A stretch of DNA of 64,000 nucleotides from Apostichopus japonicus (Eukaryota; Echinodermata; Holothuroidea; Aspidochirotida; Stichopodidae): contig NC_092577.1 in NCBI RefSeq assembly GCF_037975245.1, positions 14,413,513 to 14,477,512 on the forward strand. The letters run 5' to 3'. This document shows, in pieces, positions 35,030 through 47,300 of this stretch. Both the position numbers and the translations under genes were made by a program. The notes beneath the pieces are model-generated. The model saw only the letters and a list, made by a program, of their open reading frames with translations, made no database searches and was not told the origin of the DNA. How positions within the stretch are numbered: the stretch's first letter is position 1; the number at the start of each line of letters is the position of its first letter.

Positions 35030-36828
35030 AAGAAACAAAAAAAAAAAACAGAAGAATATTAAAGGAATGTAAGAATGTTCATTTTTGAATACATGCATAA
35101 CAAGTCTTTTGCAAAGGTCAAAGGTCATCACCATTTAAAGTTGAGAGACTGACTAGTGGATCGTTCCATACAAAATCAACCAAATTTAAGAAAAACCTTG
35201 GCAGGTCAACTCTTGGATTTGGCTCAGTTTGGCATCATTTGTTGGTGAGTTAGGAAGTTGTGCAAAAGTTTAGGATTCTTGGACTTTTAACTTCTTGAGT
35301 TAATACTGATTTTGAGTTGACATCCCATGCCCACTTTTATCTACTGAGGGTGCCTCCAATACAAAGTATCAGTTTCAATCCAAAGTTATTTTCTCACACA
35401 TGTACTGTACACAAAACTCAATATAGGTGTCTGTTATACAATCATAATAAACTAAGAACACGATGGACACTAGAAATTAAGAAGGGGGATAATAGGTTGT
35501 GTATCAAGCTAGAGATCAAAAGAAAAAATGAAAGAAAAGGTAAAACTATAAAAAAATCTTAAACAAGAAAAACAAAGAAATGTTAAAACACTTCTGAAAT
35601 AAGGCTTTGTGTCTATAACTAAATTAACAAGATAGTATTCAAGTTATTTTGTATGTTTGCATTGTATGTATGTATTTTAGATCCTCCTGCAAGCAGGAAC
35701 TCGCGAAGAGGCCATCATTGGCTTATGAAAGCCGCAAGCTGACCGAAGTCAGTCTCTTAGATTCATAGTTAACGTCCATAATTATGAATTATCAATAACT
35801 CTGTAACTGGACGACATACATTAATCTTGGAGTGACTGGAACTCGGTACCTTATGATTGAAAGGAACTGGCGTTAACCGCTTTAGAAATCCTGAGAGTTC
35901 TATCTACAGAAAAAACTTTTAAAATCGGGATTTTTTTTTCCTAATAATAGTTGCAGTACTAGCTGTTTTGGTATTTAATTTTACCGTGAATTGTTCTATA
36001 ATCTGTTACTTAAAAATAATTCATTGAACATTGCAAATTGCCTATTTACTGGTTGACATGTGATTTAATCTCCTAACAATACCCTTCTACTACCAAGAGT
36101 GTTTATGTGACAACTAATATGATAACTGTATGTAATCCAATTAGTGGTGACAAAATAAACAGAATGACAATGCATGGGACATGCATGAAGTCAGTTACTC
36201 TGACTGTATGTGGATATTACTAAGAAAAAGTCCTTATTTTCATAAAGTATCAATTTGCCACAAAATACCGCTCCAAAAAGAAATTAACATTTACCAAAGA
36301 AAGGTTCATTTCATTATTCTCTAAAATGTGATACCTAGCTGTTTTTAACTTGATTTTTGACTCGGAGGGAACATGGTAAAATAGTCTGTACAAAAAATAA
36401 ATATAATATATGAACTTTGTTGCTCAGTAATGGCTCATAAATGTTAAGTAGCCTATGTAGAACTAGTGTTACGAAAGCCTTTCATGTTGCAACAATAAAT
36501 ACACTTTGTTGCTCAGCTCATTTACAGTAGGCTCAGTAGCCTACATACATAGGCCAAGCGATACAAAGGTTCCACAGTAATGTGCCTTTCTATTTCAGGG
36601 GTCTTGCTCTGGAATACATTTGATGATAATATTAAATATATTGTAACTCTATAGGCTTCTCTAAGATAAAGTACACTTAAAGACTATCACCACTTCAGAT
36701 GTGTCAATTATATTAAATTCCATTTATTAAGTGTTTGTACAATAAGTGATGCGTAGGTGTATAACTGCCTAATCTTATGATTTGTCCTTTCTTTTGCCCA
36801 TTGTCCACTTAACAGTCTTTTACAGAAC
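35030..36828. other. Intergenic between MKRN2OS-like and MSH6; possible old repeat at 35680-35880
   Basis: At 35682-35760 ATCCTCCTGCAAGCAGGAAC, TCGCGAAGAGGCC and CCGCAAGCTGACCGAAGTCA look like a conserved interspersed repeat segment that I recall only vaguely from other invertebrates. No exon recognised. A 5' exon of the minus-strand gene may be hidden here. Confidence 0.35.
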
Positions 36829-36837
36829 ACCATTTCT

Positions 36838-37468
36838 GGGACAAACTAAAACGAATGACAGCGAATGACAATTGACTTTGTACAGGGTTAATTATCATTT
36901 GCGAATGACAGCGAATGACAGCAAATGACAACGAATGACAACGAATGACAACGAAGGACAGTGGTGAGAAGAGATAGAATGATTAACGGAGTGGAGTAAA
37001 TGCGGTTATTGGTTTTCTGCGCAAAAATGATTTGAGGAAAATCGCATGTTACGTGGTTGCAGGGTTTTGGTGTAATTTACGGATAGAAACCACAGGGAAA
37101 GTTTTTGTGTGAGAATGCGCTTGAGAGTGCTGTGCTTTTTACCTCTGTAGATTTATATAGAAAGATAACTGAAGCCGTTTCAAGATTATAGTATTGTTAG
37201 TTTCTAACAATTAATATCGAAAAAATGACGTTAAATTTACTTTTTAAATCAGACTTACAATTTCGCTTACTACATGGTGCGTTTTTATCTTGTCCGTACT
37301 TTACTAGATCCCTAGATACCCACGAAGCCTGAACTGTGATATCCGGTTGAAGCAAATGTCTGTGCTGTCATTACTGTCATTCGTTTTAGTCAACGCAATA
37401 TTTTAGTGTGTACAACATATTGTCATTCGTTATGTGTAACGCATTTGTCATTCGTTTTAGTAACACCC
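36838..37468. mobile_element. 631-bp MULE-like MITE with 9-bp target duplication
   Basis: ACCATTTCT lies directly on both sides (36829-36837 and 37469-37477). The ends begin GGG and share ACTAAAACGAATGACA as a perfect 16-bp inverted repeat (inner part of the TIR). ACGAATGACA decamers are tandemly reiterated inside the left end (36848-36961), and TGTCATTCGT inside the right. GGG ends with 9-bp duplications are typical of Mutator-like elements; that class is inference. Confidence 0.85.
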
Positions 37469-37479
37469 ACCATTTCTTA

Positions 37480-38186
37480 ATGTTTGTTTAGTAGTTCTGT
37501 CTAGATATAATCTTGAGAAGAACTTAGGGAAAATAGCTAGCCTAACAGTCCTTAACACTCTTACACTTCCTTGCCGTATACCAATTCTGTCTAAGTCACT
37601 TTCGCCTATAGTGCCTACTGTAGCCTATAACAAAGACTCCCATTTCAAGGCTAGGCCTATGCTGGGATATTTTCTCCAATAACAAGCTTGGTCTGTTATT
37701 GTTATAGTAGGCCTATACTAGGAGAATTTGGCTAACCTGCTTCCTTTTGGTCTAAAGACACTACAATTCGCATATGCCTCTGTTTGCAGTGTTTTGGTTG
37801 AATTCATTCATGTAGATTCCTGTCAGTCGTAAATTTCTACACTTTAAACTAGCGATTAAAACGAAGGCAGTATGAAAAATACACCGATGATGAGTTTATA
37901 CTATTAATAGTCACAGTCCAAAGATCAACTCCATGAATTCAAAAGGTAAACATAACCTTTGACCTCAAAATCCAAGACCTTGCGAGATCCCGCGAACGTG
38001 CTATTGAAATTCCCGCGAAATCAATTCACACATGTCAACAGTGTTGATAACACGGAACCAGTAGTGTAGTGTAACACTGTGTAGGCGTAGCTTGCCTCCA
38101 TTAAACAACACACTACAGTTGGCTAGGCCGACATTTCTATTGTTGACGCGGATTTGACCACTAATTTGCGACTGACTTGCCACAGG
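37480..38186 (+). promoter_or_regulatory. MSH6 upstream region
   Basis: About 0.7 kb between the MITE and the start codon. TGGCGGGAA-type E2F sites and a TATA box were not identified with certainty; CCCGCGAACG and TTCCCGCGAAATC at 37990-38021 (complement GATTTCGCGGGAA) are E2F-like and would suit an S-phase repair gene. No coding. Confidence 0.4.
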
Positions 38187-38379
38187 ATGAAGGAGAAGGC
38201 AACCCTCTTTTCCTTTTTCTCAAAATTATCATCGAAGAAGTCAACTTCACCAGAAGTTGCAGATGATGCTGGTGTGAAAAAATCTGTGTCTCCGAAGGAA
38301 AGCGCAAAGACATCACCAAAACTTACAACTGAAACAACTCAGGAAAAGTTAAAGCTGGTCACAAAGCCAAAAGCCGCAG
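38187..38379 (+). CDS. MSH6: MSH6 exon 1: PCNA-interacting N-terminus (aa 1-64)
   Basis: [13 protein letters not shown] is the PIP box (consensus QxxLxxFF; here K replaces Q) that tethers MutS-alpha to PCNA. It is followed by a Ser/Lys-rich disordered linker. The start follows a purine context (CAGGATGA). Donor G|GTAGGT, phase 1. Confidence 0.9.
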
Positions 38380-41300
38380 GTAGGTTACAGTTGCTGAAAT
38401 ACACTTTTATACTAAATTGCTGATTATTTTCATAGCTAACTTCGTATTATAGCCTAACTTGTTTTGCTGGGCTGTTACGGTATCAGCCTCTTAATTTAGT
38501 CAAAGCTAGGCTAGGTCTATACTGACACGCTTCAATTTTACAATGGGACCCTACGCTAGTGTAGAATAACCTACATGCATAGTCCTACACCTAACCTAGT
38601 GCCAGTGGTATTTGCATACTGAGGGCCTAATTGGTTTAATAGTTTTGTGTTAAAGAGCATACCCGTGCCAAAGAAAGTTAGATGTATTTTGTCTAATGTA
38701 GGCTAGGCCTAAGCCTAATTGTACAGTAACCCATTTGAGGTCGATGAAGCCAAAGCTTTCACTTTTCAGGCATTTGAGGTTTTTATTCATTTTAAATATT
38801 GAAATAGGATGTACAGTATGCCTCAACTGTACACATTACATTTGTGTAGCAACTTGCCCTTTTGTTTTTCCAATATCATTTATGATAAATATTGCAATAT
38901 AAGGTACTGTATAAATTGGCCAGGACTTGAACCTATAATCCTTAGATCACAAGTCCACTGCCTTAACCACTTGACCACAACGCCCCACTTGACCATTAAT
39001 CATCACACACTACCAGAAACGTTGATGTGTAAGGAAACTTCTTTGTTGTCTACTTTCTCTCGCAGCATGTAAATTCAATGAGTTTGAAGTGGTTTGGGCT
39101 AAACTGGATGGTTATCCCTGGTGGCCTAGTCTGGTTTGCAACCATCCCACCGCTCAAATCTTCCATAAAGGAGTGAAACGTCCTGAGATCCATGTTCAGT
39201 TCTTCGACCAGAGCTCCAGTAGAGCTTGGCTGAGTGAAAGGTTTGTAGAACTTTCTGTGATATAATCAATGTACAGTAAACCCTCGCTCATCAGTGGTGG
39301 AGCTAGGGGTATCGGTCAGGAGGGGCAAGAATGGTCTGTAGGGGTGCTTTCGACACTATCTAAGCGGAGCGCCACCACAGGTTGGCGCGTAGCATACAGA
39401 AATTTTCTGAGTAAAGATTCTCCCTAGATCGCCGGAAATGACCCTTTCCAGGCCTGGCTAATTTACAGATAAACGAAGAATAAATAGGTGTCATCGCCAA
39501 ATTACACCAACAAACTGTGACAAATGTCAATAGGTAGATGAGAGCGCAATAAAAAAGTCAATATTCGCCAATAAGTAAAAAGTGGTAAAGAGCTGAAAAG
39601 GGCGCCAGCAGTCCATTTGAGTCCATCAGGGGGGCATCCGCCCCCCTGATTGTATGGACGCTCCGCCACTGTCGCTCATGTTTCATGATGTCAATCTGAC
39701 CTTAATTCATATAACTTTCTGGAGCAGTGTAATCTTGACCAAATGGATTAATTATTCTTAGAGGTTTGTGTGGTACAGAAGGACACTATAACATTGTATT
39801 AGATTTTAATGGTCTGAGTAGTAGGATCTATAGACCATGTGTAAAGAAAGTATATGAACTACAGACTTTGGATACAGTTAGTAGGAACTACAGACTACCT
39901 GTATATAGTTAGTAGACTCTACAGACTTTATATACTGTACTGTACAGTAAGTAGGAAATGCAGACTTTATGTAAAGTTAGTTGGAAATACAGACTTAATA
40001 TAAAGTTAGTAGACTTTATATAAAGTTAGTTGGAAATACAGACTTTATATAAAGTTAGTAAGAAATACAGAAGTCCTATATACAATAAGAAGTGAACTAC
40101 AGACTTTATGTGAAGTTAGCAGGAACTACAGACTTTATATTAAGTTAGAAGGGAACTACTGACTTTATGTAAAGTTCGTAGGAACTACAGACCTAACAAA
40201 AAGTAGAGGGAACTACAGACTTTTTGATAAAGTTTGTTTCTTGGTAGTGCTATATTTACCGGCTTCAATTTGGAATTGATTCACAAATAAAAAGAAAAAA
40301 AACAAACAGAAAAGGAAGGAACAAAGACAAGTATGAGCTTAAATATTTGGGGAAGGGAAATCACAGTAAATATACTATTTTACATGATTCCTCTGCCAGG
40401 GAACTCCCAATATCGCATAGCAAAATGCTTTGCAAAATCATAAAAAATTCTATGTACATACAAAAGTAGCAATGTATAGCAGGTTTGTAAATAGGAAACA
40501 TAGCACAGTATGTATACAGTAAAGTCAAACATTCATAGACTTCAATACTGCTACACTAATTATTAACGCTAATTTATCCCCTGTCTGCTTCAAATTTAAT
40601 CCATGGTGGATGTTGGTGGTGGCTTCTGTTTCTGCAAGACAAGAAATATTCTCGGATATTTGTAGGGAAATACTACATTTGGGTTAACTTGAAAATGGTA
40701 TGGAAATGCAAACCTCTAAACCCTGTTGTAGGACATCAGGCATTTTACAAAAAAAAGGGGGAGGGGGGAATCTTAAGCCCCCAAAAATATTTTTAAAAAA
40801 TCATGAAAAAACCATAAACCCTCAAAACTGTCGCACACAAGACACAACACAAATACTAAGATATTCCTGATTTATTCCTTGCAACATTATTGTATTTAAT
40901 GGAACTCTTGCCAATATGTCTTTTAACAGAAATGCTTTTGAACTAATATTTTCTCTTTAATACTCATCTGTTCTTATCAAATTAAGCTCAACAATAACTT
41001 TCCAAAGTGTTCGTAATCTCAATCTTATCTGTAAGTAAAGGCAATGTTCATAAAGTTTAATCATTTTCAAATTTATTATTTTTTATGATGACTTGTTTTT
41101 CCTAACATAGTAACATTGCGATTGTAACAGATCTCACAGCGTTGTTTATGTCAGGAAGTCTTTAATCGTTGTTTGTTTGGCGCAACGCCATGGAATGGAA
41201 TGTGTCACGACAGTAATATGTTTGTTATTTTTGCAAATATGTTTACCTCATTATTTCTAGCTCAATTGTTTAATTGACTATTGTGCCTTCAGAATTATTT

Positions 41301-44300
41301 ACACATTGGTTTGAAACAATGTTAGCTATTTCCAGGAAGAAACCTGCATAGTTTCAAAACAAATAAATGATTTTCTCTTAAAATGATTGAGAATGTGTTC
41401 CAAGAGAGCTTTGATTATCCACACATCTAGCTTTGTGTATCTACAGTATATATAATCTATAAATCCTTTTGAGTGATTTTGTAGACTTGCACATGTGTAT
41501 TCTGAGATTTGATAATAGTTTTTTGAAGTAACAGACCTTCAATACCCATTATCCCCTTCATCTCTTCTGAGAAATAGAAAAGGAAAGTAACTCAATTATT
41601 AAGAAAAAACAGCAGGAACTTGTCCTACAGCAGTACATATACAAAAATACGATAGAAATTATGAGGGTTCTTTCAATACTGCTTGTTTGTTCACACCTCT
41701 CAAAGTACTTAGGAATAATTTAGTGAAAAAATACTAAAATACCAGTGCACTAATGCTCTACTACCCGCAAGGGAGGCGGAAGCACTTTTAATCTGGGGGG
41801 GCACCAACCTCAAAGGGCACTTTGCAGAAATTTGATTTGACTGATGCAGCCTTATATTTAGTACCCTTTATACGTAACTCTTATTGTAGTATCTTATTTG
41901 GGTATACACATCACTCCAATGCCCCCCCCCCCCCCCAAGGAAAAATGCATAGTAGTACTGCAATATCCAATGTGCAAATTGGGAAACAGGGAACAAGTTT
42001 TCTTTCGAGACAAAATGAGGTGAAATCATGCTAATTGCTAAAGTAGGAATCTGCCGAATTAGAGTTTATTTCTTGTTAAGAGCTTAAAAATATTTCCATT
42101 CGAAATAGCTTTGAGTTTGACTCACACAATATAGTTAGGGGCGTAGCCAGGATTTGCAAAGTTGTAGGCACAACTATCTGTGCGGAGCGCCAACATCGGA
42201 TTTCGTGGAGCGTACCAGAAAATTTTTGGTTTTACAAACCCCCCAGATGGCTGGAAATGGCCCTTCCCTAGTGTTCATTCTGGTTCCCTGGCCTCTTGCT
42301 AACTTGAGACAACTCATTCAATATCACTTTTAATTTAAACCCAAAAAACAAACAAGTTAAAATAGTACTGTACGTAATTCAATACTACATAATGTATTTA
42401 AAATGAACAAGGTACATGTACAGAGTAGTCTTACTTTCCAACTTCTGATACTTGTAGATACAAAGATAGGCCAGAAATGTCTTTGTTACAACTATAGCCT
42501 GTAATTGTCTTTGATACAACTGTAGCTAGTAAATGTTTATCGAAAAGGCTGTTTTGGAACTTGGAATGCCAGTCGTGACAACACAGGCAACAAAGTGCTG
42601 CAGCTCTATATAAAGTCTGTTAATCAACGATAGGCCCGGGCCTACAGTGCTACATACTGGCTACACCCCTGATAGTTCTAAATTAGGATTAGATCTCTTA
42701 CTGAAATATCGCTGACCTAATAAGGTGATCAAGGGTACAATTTTTATGTAGAAAAAGGGCACATTTTTAACCTGAGGAAAAGTGGGGGGCACGTGCCCCC
42801 TGTGCCCCCCCCGGTTCCGCCGCCCTTGACTACTCCTAATTTGTTACCCGAATCCTTTAAATTTGTTATTGAATGTGTATGTTCCTTTTCTTTGACTTTG
42901 TACGAAGTTAAAAAATGTTTCGAAAGCTACATATTTTTAAAATAACAGGTTAATTGAAAGAAACAAATGCAAATTGAAATTAACGAACTTGTTTAGGGAT
43001 GCACCGGATATCCAGTCCGGCCGGACTAACCGGCCGGATAGTAAGCAATTATCCGGTTCCGGCCGGATATTTTTCAAAATCCGGCCCGATCTTTTTCAAA
43101 ATCTGGCCTGAATTATTCCTTAAAAAGGTGTTGGTATTAACTTAAATCAATGTAAACTATTTCCAAAAATTAATAAAAACATTCAAAGTAAGGAAAACTT
43201 AATTTAATTTTCTCAATGGTTTGACCCACTGTTTCTAAAGATCAACCAAAATAATACAACTACTGTAATAATATGAAGCTATATACAACAAATACAGTTT
43301 GCAGTAAAATCATTTCTTGCAGCCTTCATCAGTTTAATATTGTGCTAAAAATTTGTTACCAAATAATGAATAATAAAAGAAAATTCTAATTCCAGATAGT
43401 AGTGTTATTACAACAATTAAATAATCTTTTCATTCAGTATAAAGTATGAGATTTGTGAAATGTAGCTTCCCATTTTAAAACAAACTTCATAGGTAGTATG
43501 CAGTATTTTTCCAGCAAACAAATTTACATACTGTACTGTACTGTATCAAGCTTGTCAACAATTACTGTATATTGTAATTATTTTATTAAAGAATGTAGAT
43601 TACACCACTTCAAGTCATATTTAATCTCATAAATGGGGTCTTAATTTCATCTTCTTTATAATGTATGCGTTTACCTCACCTAAGATTTGCTCCTTGTTTC
43701 ATACTTCTACTTCTTATTAATGATTTTCTTCTGTGTAATGAAAAAATCCGGTTCCGGCCGGATTTCATGTGTATACTATCCGGCAAAATCCGGTTCCGGC
43801 CGGATCCAAAAATTTGGATCCGGTGCATCCCTAAACATGTTTGAACATGGAAACATTGTCAGAGAAAAATACACTTGATATATAATAGCATTCAATTTGC
43901 AATTTATTGAAAATAGCTATACCAGAAGGTAAATAGACAAATTTCTGGGTACCCGGATACCCGACGGGTAACAGCCTCGGGTACTGTACCTGGTTCCCAA
44001 TTTTTGGTACCTGTGTAAACACTTAAAAATTCGATAGAAATGATGAGGGTTCTTTAACACTGCTGGTTTGTTCACACATCTCAAAGTACAGTAGGAGTAA
44101 TTTAGTGAAATATGCAGGACACTCATCTTTAACTCCATTAAACAGGGAGTAGTTTGTACTATTGCAATTAGTGTAGAAGTGTTGAAAGATGCATGGATGT
44201 CTTTTTCTTGCAGTAAATTATATACCAAACCTGCTACAGTATGTTAACATCTTTCCACTTAAATGCACAGCAACTTGCCCATGTTAGGATGTAATATGAG

Positions 44301-47300
44301 ATGTATATTACGCTGTTATATTCCTCATCCTTTGAAGGAAATAGATCTATTGTACTGTATGTTATTGTTGATTCAACTCAGTGGTCTCAACTTTTGCCCA
44401 GAGTTTAAGTACTGTCACCCCACAATGGTTCGTCCCCTCTGGCCAACCCTCTGTACCTCATTCCTCTCCTCAATTCTTCCACCCAATTGCCTCGTTGTTA
44501 GTTTTTCAAAAACTTTTCAAGATTTTCATGTATTTTAGTAGACACTGCTGACCATCCCTTTGTCTTATTTTCTTGTGTTTCTCTTGTTTAAGGTGCCTAT
44601 ACTTTTGTACATGTACCAGTTGTGCGAATTGTTCTACATGTGTTCATGACTTCATGTCTTTGTTTTTAAAAAGATATGTCGAGAAATATGAGGGCAGTAC
44701 CGCCAGAGAGTGTCAGCCAGGGGGACGTTTCTTTAATCAGAAAGCTCACATCAAGGAGTCGCTCCGGTCGGCGGACAAAGCGATGAAGATGTCTCCAGAT
44801 GAGAGGAAGGACCTCGTCCTCTGTATCCCGTCTGACGAAGAAAGTGAAGATGAAGATGACATGGACGTCGTCGATGGTATTGCAAATGCTTCCTTTCAAA
44901 TTTATTTCTTAATTTGGGAAGAGGAAGGAAGTTTTAGCAAAGTACTGTAGAACAGTGATTGAAATAACTGGCCTAATTAGGATTACGTTTCTTGGGTTAA
45001 ATTTACAGTTGTCGCCAAAAAAATGTCTTTGTTCAGTTTTCAAAGATTTTTCTGTCGGTTTTTATGCTGTCGAAATTCACAACTTGTATAAATTTAAAGT
45101 TGTTTAATCTCAAAGAGTTCCCACAAGTCCCCCATTGAGGCAGAGAGTCTATAAATTAAAAGTCTATAATTTAAAAATAAAAAGTCATGCCCTCTATCAT
45201 GCATGACCTCTCGCTGGAATAAAATGAGCTGAGGCAAAACTAAACCCTTTTGCTCTTAATTTTTACAATATTTCAAATATTTCAAACCTTGTTTTTTATT
45301 TCAGGCTCAGATGGCAGCTCTGACTCAACTGAAGAAGCAGAATCTAAGAAGAGAGCGCAGTCTAGACCTAAACGAGCCGCGGGGAATAAGGCTAAAAGAA
45401 GGAGAGTGGTGGCCATGCCATCAGACAGTGAAAGTTCAGGTACAGTTAAAATTAAGGACAATTTGGGAATTATTCTCTAAGTTTTTGTTGAGGTTGTTTG
45501 CTTGACAACATTCTTCCTTTAAAACAGATCTATCTTCAAACTAGCCTTTAATGGTTGATTTTGTTTCGGTGTGTCGTTTGAGTGGCAAGTAACATTCCAG
45601 CTAGACAAACTCGACAAAGAATGCTAAAATGTAAGATACCACCATTTATTTACATTTCCAGTAAACAATCTTTAATTGTAAAATAACTAATTTTGAAGTA
45701 TTTTAAGCTATGATTAGACTGTTAAACCAACCATATTCATGTTTTACACAACTGGAATCTAACAAATTTGGACTAGTAGTCTTTTTAAAAGCATTTCAAT
45801 TAGAATCAAGATACTGAAGTCACGTTACAACATTATAATCAGAGTCTAGTATCAAATATAGCAAGAAGGTCATGAATATTTGGAAATATCGTGTAAATAA
45901 TTTCAAAGTAATCAGGTTTTCAATTATCTTTTCAAAGATGTTCTGGTTTCTGAAGTTGATCGTATTAATCGAATCTGTTCACGTTAAGTTTAAAGTCCGT
46001 CCTACACCTGTTCCTAGATTGTTAATAGATTGACATACAGTACAACAGTTGAAGTTTCCTTTCGTCCTTTTTCAGGGGAAGAATTCAAACCCGAAAGTGA
46101 CGATGACGACCATGAATCTGAAGGGAGCAGTGGCGTCGATGAAAAAGACATCACTGAGTCTGAGACTGATCCGGATACACCTAAGGTAGTATTCATTGCT
46201 ACCATAGCAACATTATCTCGTTACTATAGCAACATTACTCCATTCTCAGTCTTTGTTTGATTGGTCTATTGCTCCTGATTCTGTTTTGTGATTTAGAAGA
46301 GCTATTGATTCTTTTAGTTTATGTCTCTTACTGTCTAGAGATTAGCAACCTCATTCGTTGCTACCATAGCAACATTATCTTGTTACTATGGCAACCTTAT
46401 TCCATGCTCAGTCTTTCTTTGATTGGTCTATTGCTCCTGATTCTGTTTTGTGATTTAGAAGAGCTATAGATTCTTTAGGTTTATGTCTTACTGTCTGTAG
46501 AGATTAGTAACTTCACAAAACTCTGTGAATCATCGAGCAGGGTTTTCGTTAGTAGCCGGGACCCGGGTCAAATGACCCGCCTACTGCACGTACATGGCCC
46601 TGCTACTTTGCGTTGCTCAGTAAAAAAAAAAAATTTTTTTTTAAAAATGACGAAAAAAATCAAGAGGAATAAATACCCACAACCAGGTCAGGTGTGATTG
46701 AAACTTCAACGTGAATTTGTTTTGTGTTTGTGAAAAATAGGACAGAAGAAAGGGGTGATTTGGAGGGGGCAATATCATTGACCAAACAGCTGTATATTGC
46801 ACCATTTTGCATCTAGAGACTTTTTAAATTCCAATTTTCCGGGGGCACCCCCTCCCCTTAGACCCCTCCCCCATGTCCACGTACAGACAGTCCCGCCTAC
46901 TTTTCAACTTGACCCACCTACTACATTTCTTAACAAAAACCCTGTCGAGGGCTTATATATTTTATCTCTGGAGAATAAAGCAAACATCTACTTAGCACCA
47001 AAATATATCCGAGCCGAATAATGGTCTCTCACTTTCAAAATCAAATTCCCAAGCGTTTTAAAACCACACTGGACGCATTTCTCACACTGATACAGGTACA
47101 TCTTATCAATATCTTTTTGATGACTGCTCATTTTGTCTGTAATACTTTGGAGAGTCAGACGCTTTAGGAAAGTAGTTTTGAAAACTGTAACATGCTGAAC
47201 TTTTGAGGCAGTACGGATGAGCTATTAGCAAAGTCAAGGTCAAAGGTCATTAAGATTGCCCCTAAAATATGCTAGAGAGTCAAAATAATGGTCACTGAAA

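Noticed and set aside
44263-44538. A 91-residue frame before MSH6 exon 3
   Set aside because: It lies in intron 2, lacks any MSH6 similarity, and exons 2 and 3 join in phase without it.
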